In this document: one piece after another, positions 63,693 to 64,000 of the stretch
Layout: the number at the start of each line of letters is the position of its first letter
Position numbering within the stretch: position 1 is the first letter of the stretch
DNA from: Oscillospiraceae bacterium NTUH-002-81
GTDB taxonomy: Bacteria > Bacillota > Clostridia > Lachnospirales > Lachnospiraceae
Direction of reading: 5' to 3'
Assembly: GCA_032620915.1 (NCBI GenBank)
Contig: CP136052.1
Span: 1,774,501 to 1,838,500 of the forward strand
Length of the DNA: 64,000 nt
The notes under the pieces: generated by a model
The model's database searches: none
Told to the model about the DNA's origin: nothing
Seen by the model: only the letters and a program-made list of their open reading frames with translations
Made by a program: the position numbers and the translations under genes

Positions 63693-64000
63693 CTACCGTT
63701 CTTCATGGGAAGGCCCCGCCTTGTCCTTTTTCGGAGCGGGTGGGGCTTCTTGAAACCGTTTGAGTGCAGCGAGAATGGAGTGGACAGGCTCGGCCTTTTC
63801 AGGATAGGCAAATATCCGGTGTTCCGGCGGAATGTCCTGCGGCCCGTGGTAATACTCCTTGAAGCCCTCCGGGACTGCCGACACATACCCACCGGGAGCG
63901 AATACGCCGCCCTCGTTGATACGCACATCCCGCCCGTATGCCTCATAATCGAAGTAGTTCTGAATGTGCTCCGGTATGTCGATGGTCCCAAGCTCGTCGG
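63693..64000 (-). CDS. ardA: antirestriction protein ArdA, C-terminal part
   Basis: The gene runs in from beyond the right edge. Visible residues DELGTIDIPEHIQNYFDYEAYGRDVRINEGGVFAPGGYVSAVPEGFKEYYHGPQDIPPEHRIFAYP match the ArdA C-terminal region (Ile-Pro...Phe-Asp-Tyr-Glu-Ala-Tyr-Gly-Arg-Asp). ArdA mimics DNA and blocks type I restriction enzymes, fitting an element inserted beside an hsdM/hsdS locus. ATG 63926 is internal and not the real start. Confidence 0.8.
   Translation of the reverse strand, partial: DELGTIDIPEHIQNYFDYEAYGRDVRINEGGVFAPGGYVSAVPEGFKEYYHGPQDIPPEHRIFAYPEKAEPVHSILAALKRFQEAPPAPKKDKAGPSHEER

Larger units (their letters stand above)
36262..64000 (-). mobile_element. integrative conjugative element (Tn1549/CTn-like), left part; right end outside window
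   Basis: From the hsdS stop to the window edge almost every gene is on the minus strand and belongs to conjugation: serine recombinase, sigma-like factor, cargo ABC/two-component module, relaxase, MobC, CD1845, YodL-like, cysteine-rich VLP, DUF4366, DUF4315, NlpC/P60, VirB4, PrgI, SpoVG-like, TrbL-like, Maff2, VirD4, PcfB and ArdA. This order is typical of Tn1549-like elements of Clostridia. The left boundary is placed between about 36230 and 36292; the attachment core cannot be defined without the right end. Also marked off by higher GC and by the 23-bp palindrome family. Confidence 0.88.

Overview
The window looks like a moderately GC-rich chromosome of a Gram-positive anaerobe of the class Clostridia, most likely Lachnospiraceae. 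This rests on the parC-like / rimP-nusA-rnpM-ylxQ-infB-rbfA-nrnA-truB-ribF order, strong AGGAGG ribosome binding sites, a DUF5662 protein, a Liv-type amino-acid ABC operon and a Tn1549/CTn-type conjugative element. No rRNA, tRNA or CRISPR array was seen. Species cannot be named from sequence alone.

Layout. (1) 1-10.8 kb: end of a type II topoisomerase A subunit, then the translation/RNA-maturation operon from rimP to ribF. (2) 10.8-22.5 kb: Na/Pi cotransporter, secreted SH3-NlpC/P60 hydrolase, rpsO and pnp with structured leaders and terminators, xth, an ABC-F ATPase, a GH13 protein that seems to have lost its catalytic residues, a TraX-like membrane protein and DUF5662. (3) 22.5-31.4 kb: complete branched-chain amino-acid type ABC importer (livJ-H-M-G-F), then a convergent alpha/beta-hydrolase and DUF2156 membrane protein, and a MATE exporter. 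(4) 31.5-36.26 kb: an AT-rich defence island: hsdM, a YhcG/DUF1016 nuclease gene sitting between 36-bp direct repeats, a nucleoside-deoxyribosyltransferase/TIR-like protein, and hsdS carrying a (GACA)7 tract; no hsdR is in view. (5) 36.26 kb to the right edge: an integrative conjugative element (ICE) lying almost wholly on the minus strand and running off the window. It holds a large serine recombinase, a sigma-like factor, a cargo module (FtsX-type ABC transporter plus two-component system and XRE regulator), relaxase and MobC, a type IV secretion set (VirB4, PrgI, NlpC/P60 hydrolase, TrbL-like protein split by a group II intron, Maff2 pilin-like protein, VirD4, PcfB) and the end of ArdA, which would protect the ICE from type I restriction.

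The most striking unexplained feature is a 23-bp interrupted palindrome (CTTCGGGYCA-N3-TGRCCCGAAG) present in 18 copies between 38.18 and 63.69 kb. It was seen only in the ICE, usually directly after stop codons and before the next ribosome binding site; three copies are read in frame inside proteins. The ICE also starts several core transfer genes with TTG, and two with apparent ATC codons, despite strong ribosome binding sites.

A caution: at least eight otherwise well-preserved genes (including an essential topoisomerase) carry single-base insertions, mostly in homopolymer runs, always in the +1 direction. Read these first as probable sequencing or assembly errors; the genes are annotated here across the frameshifts.
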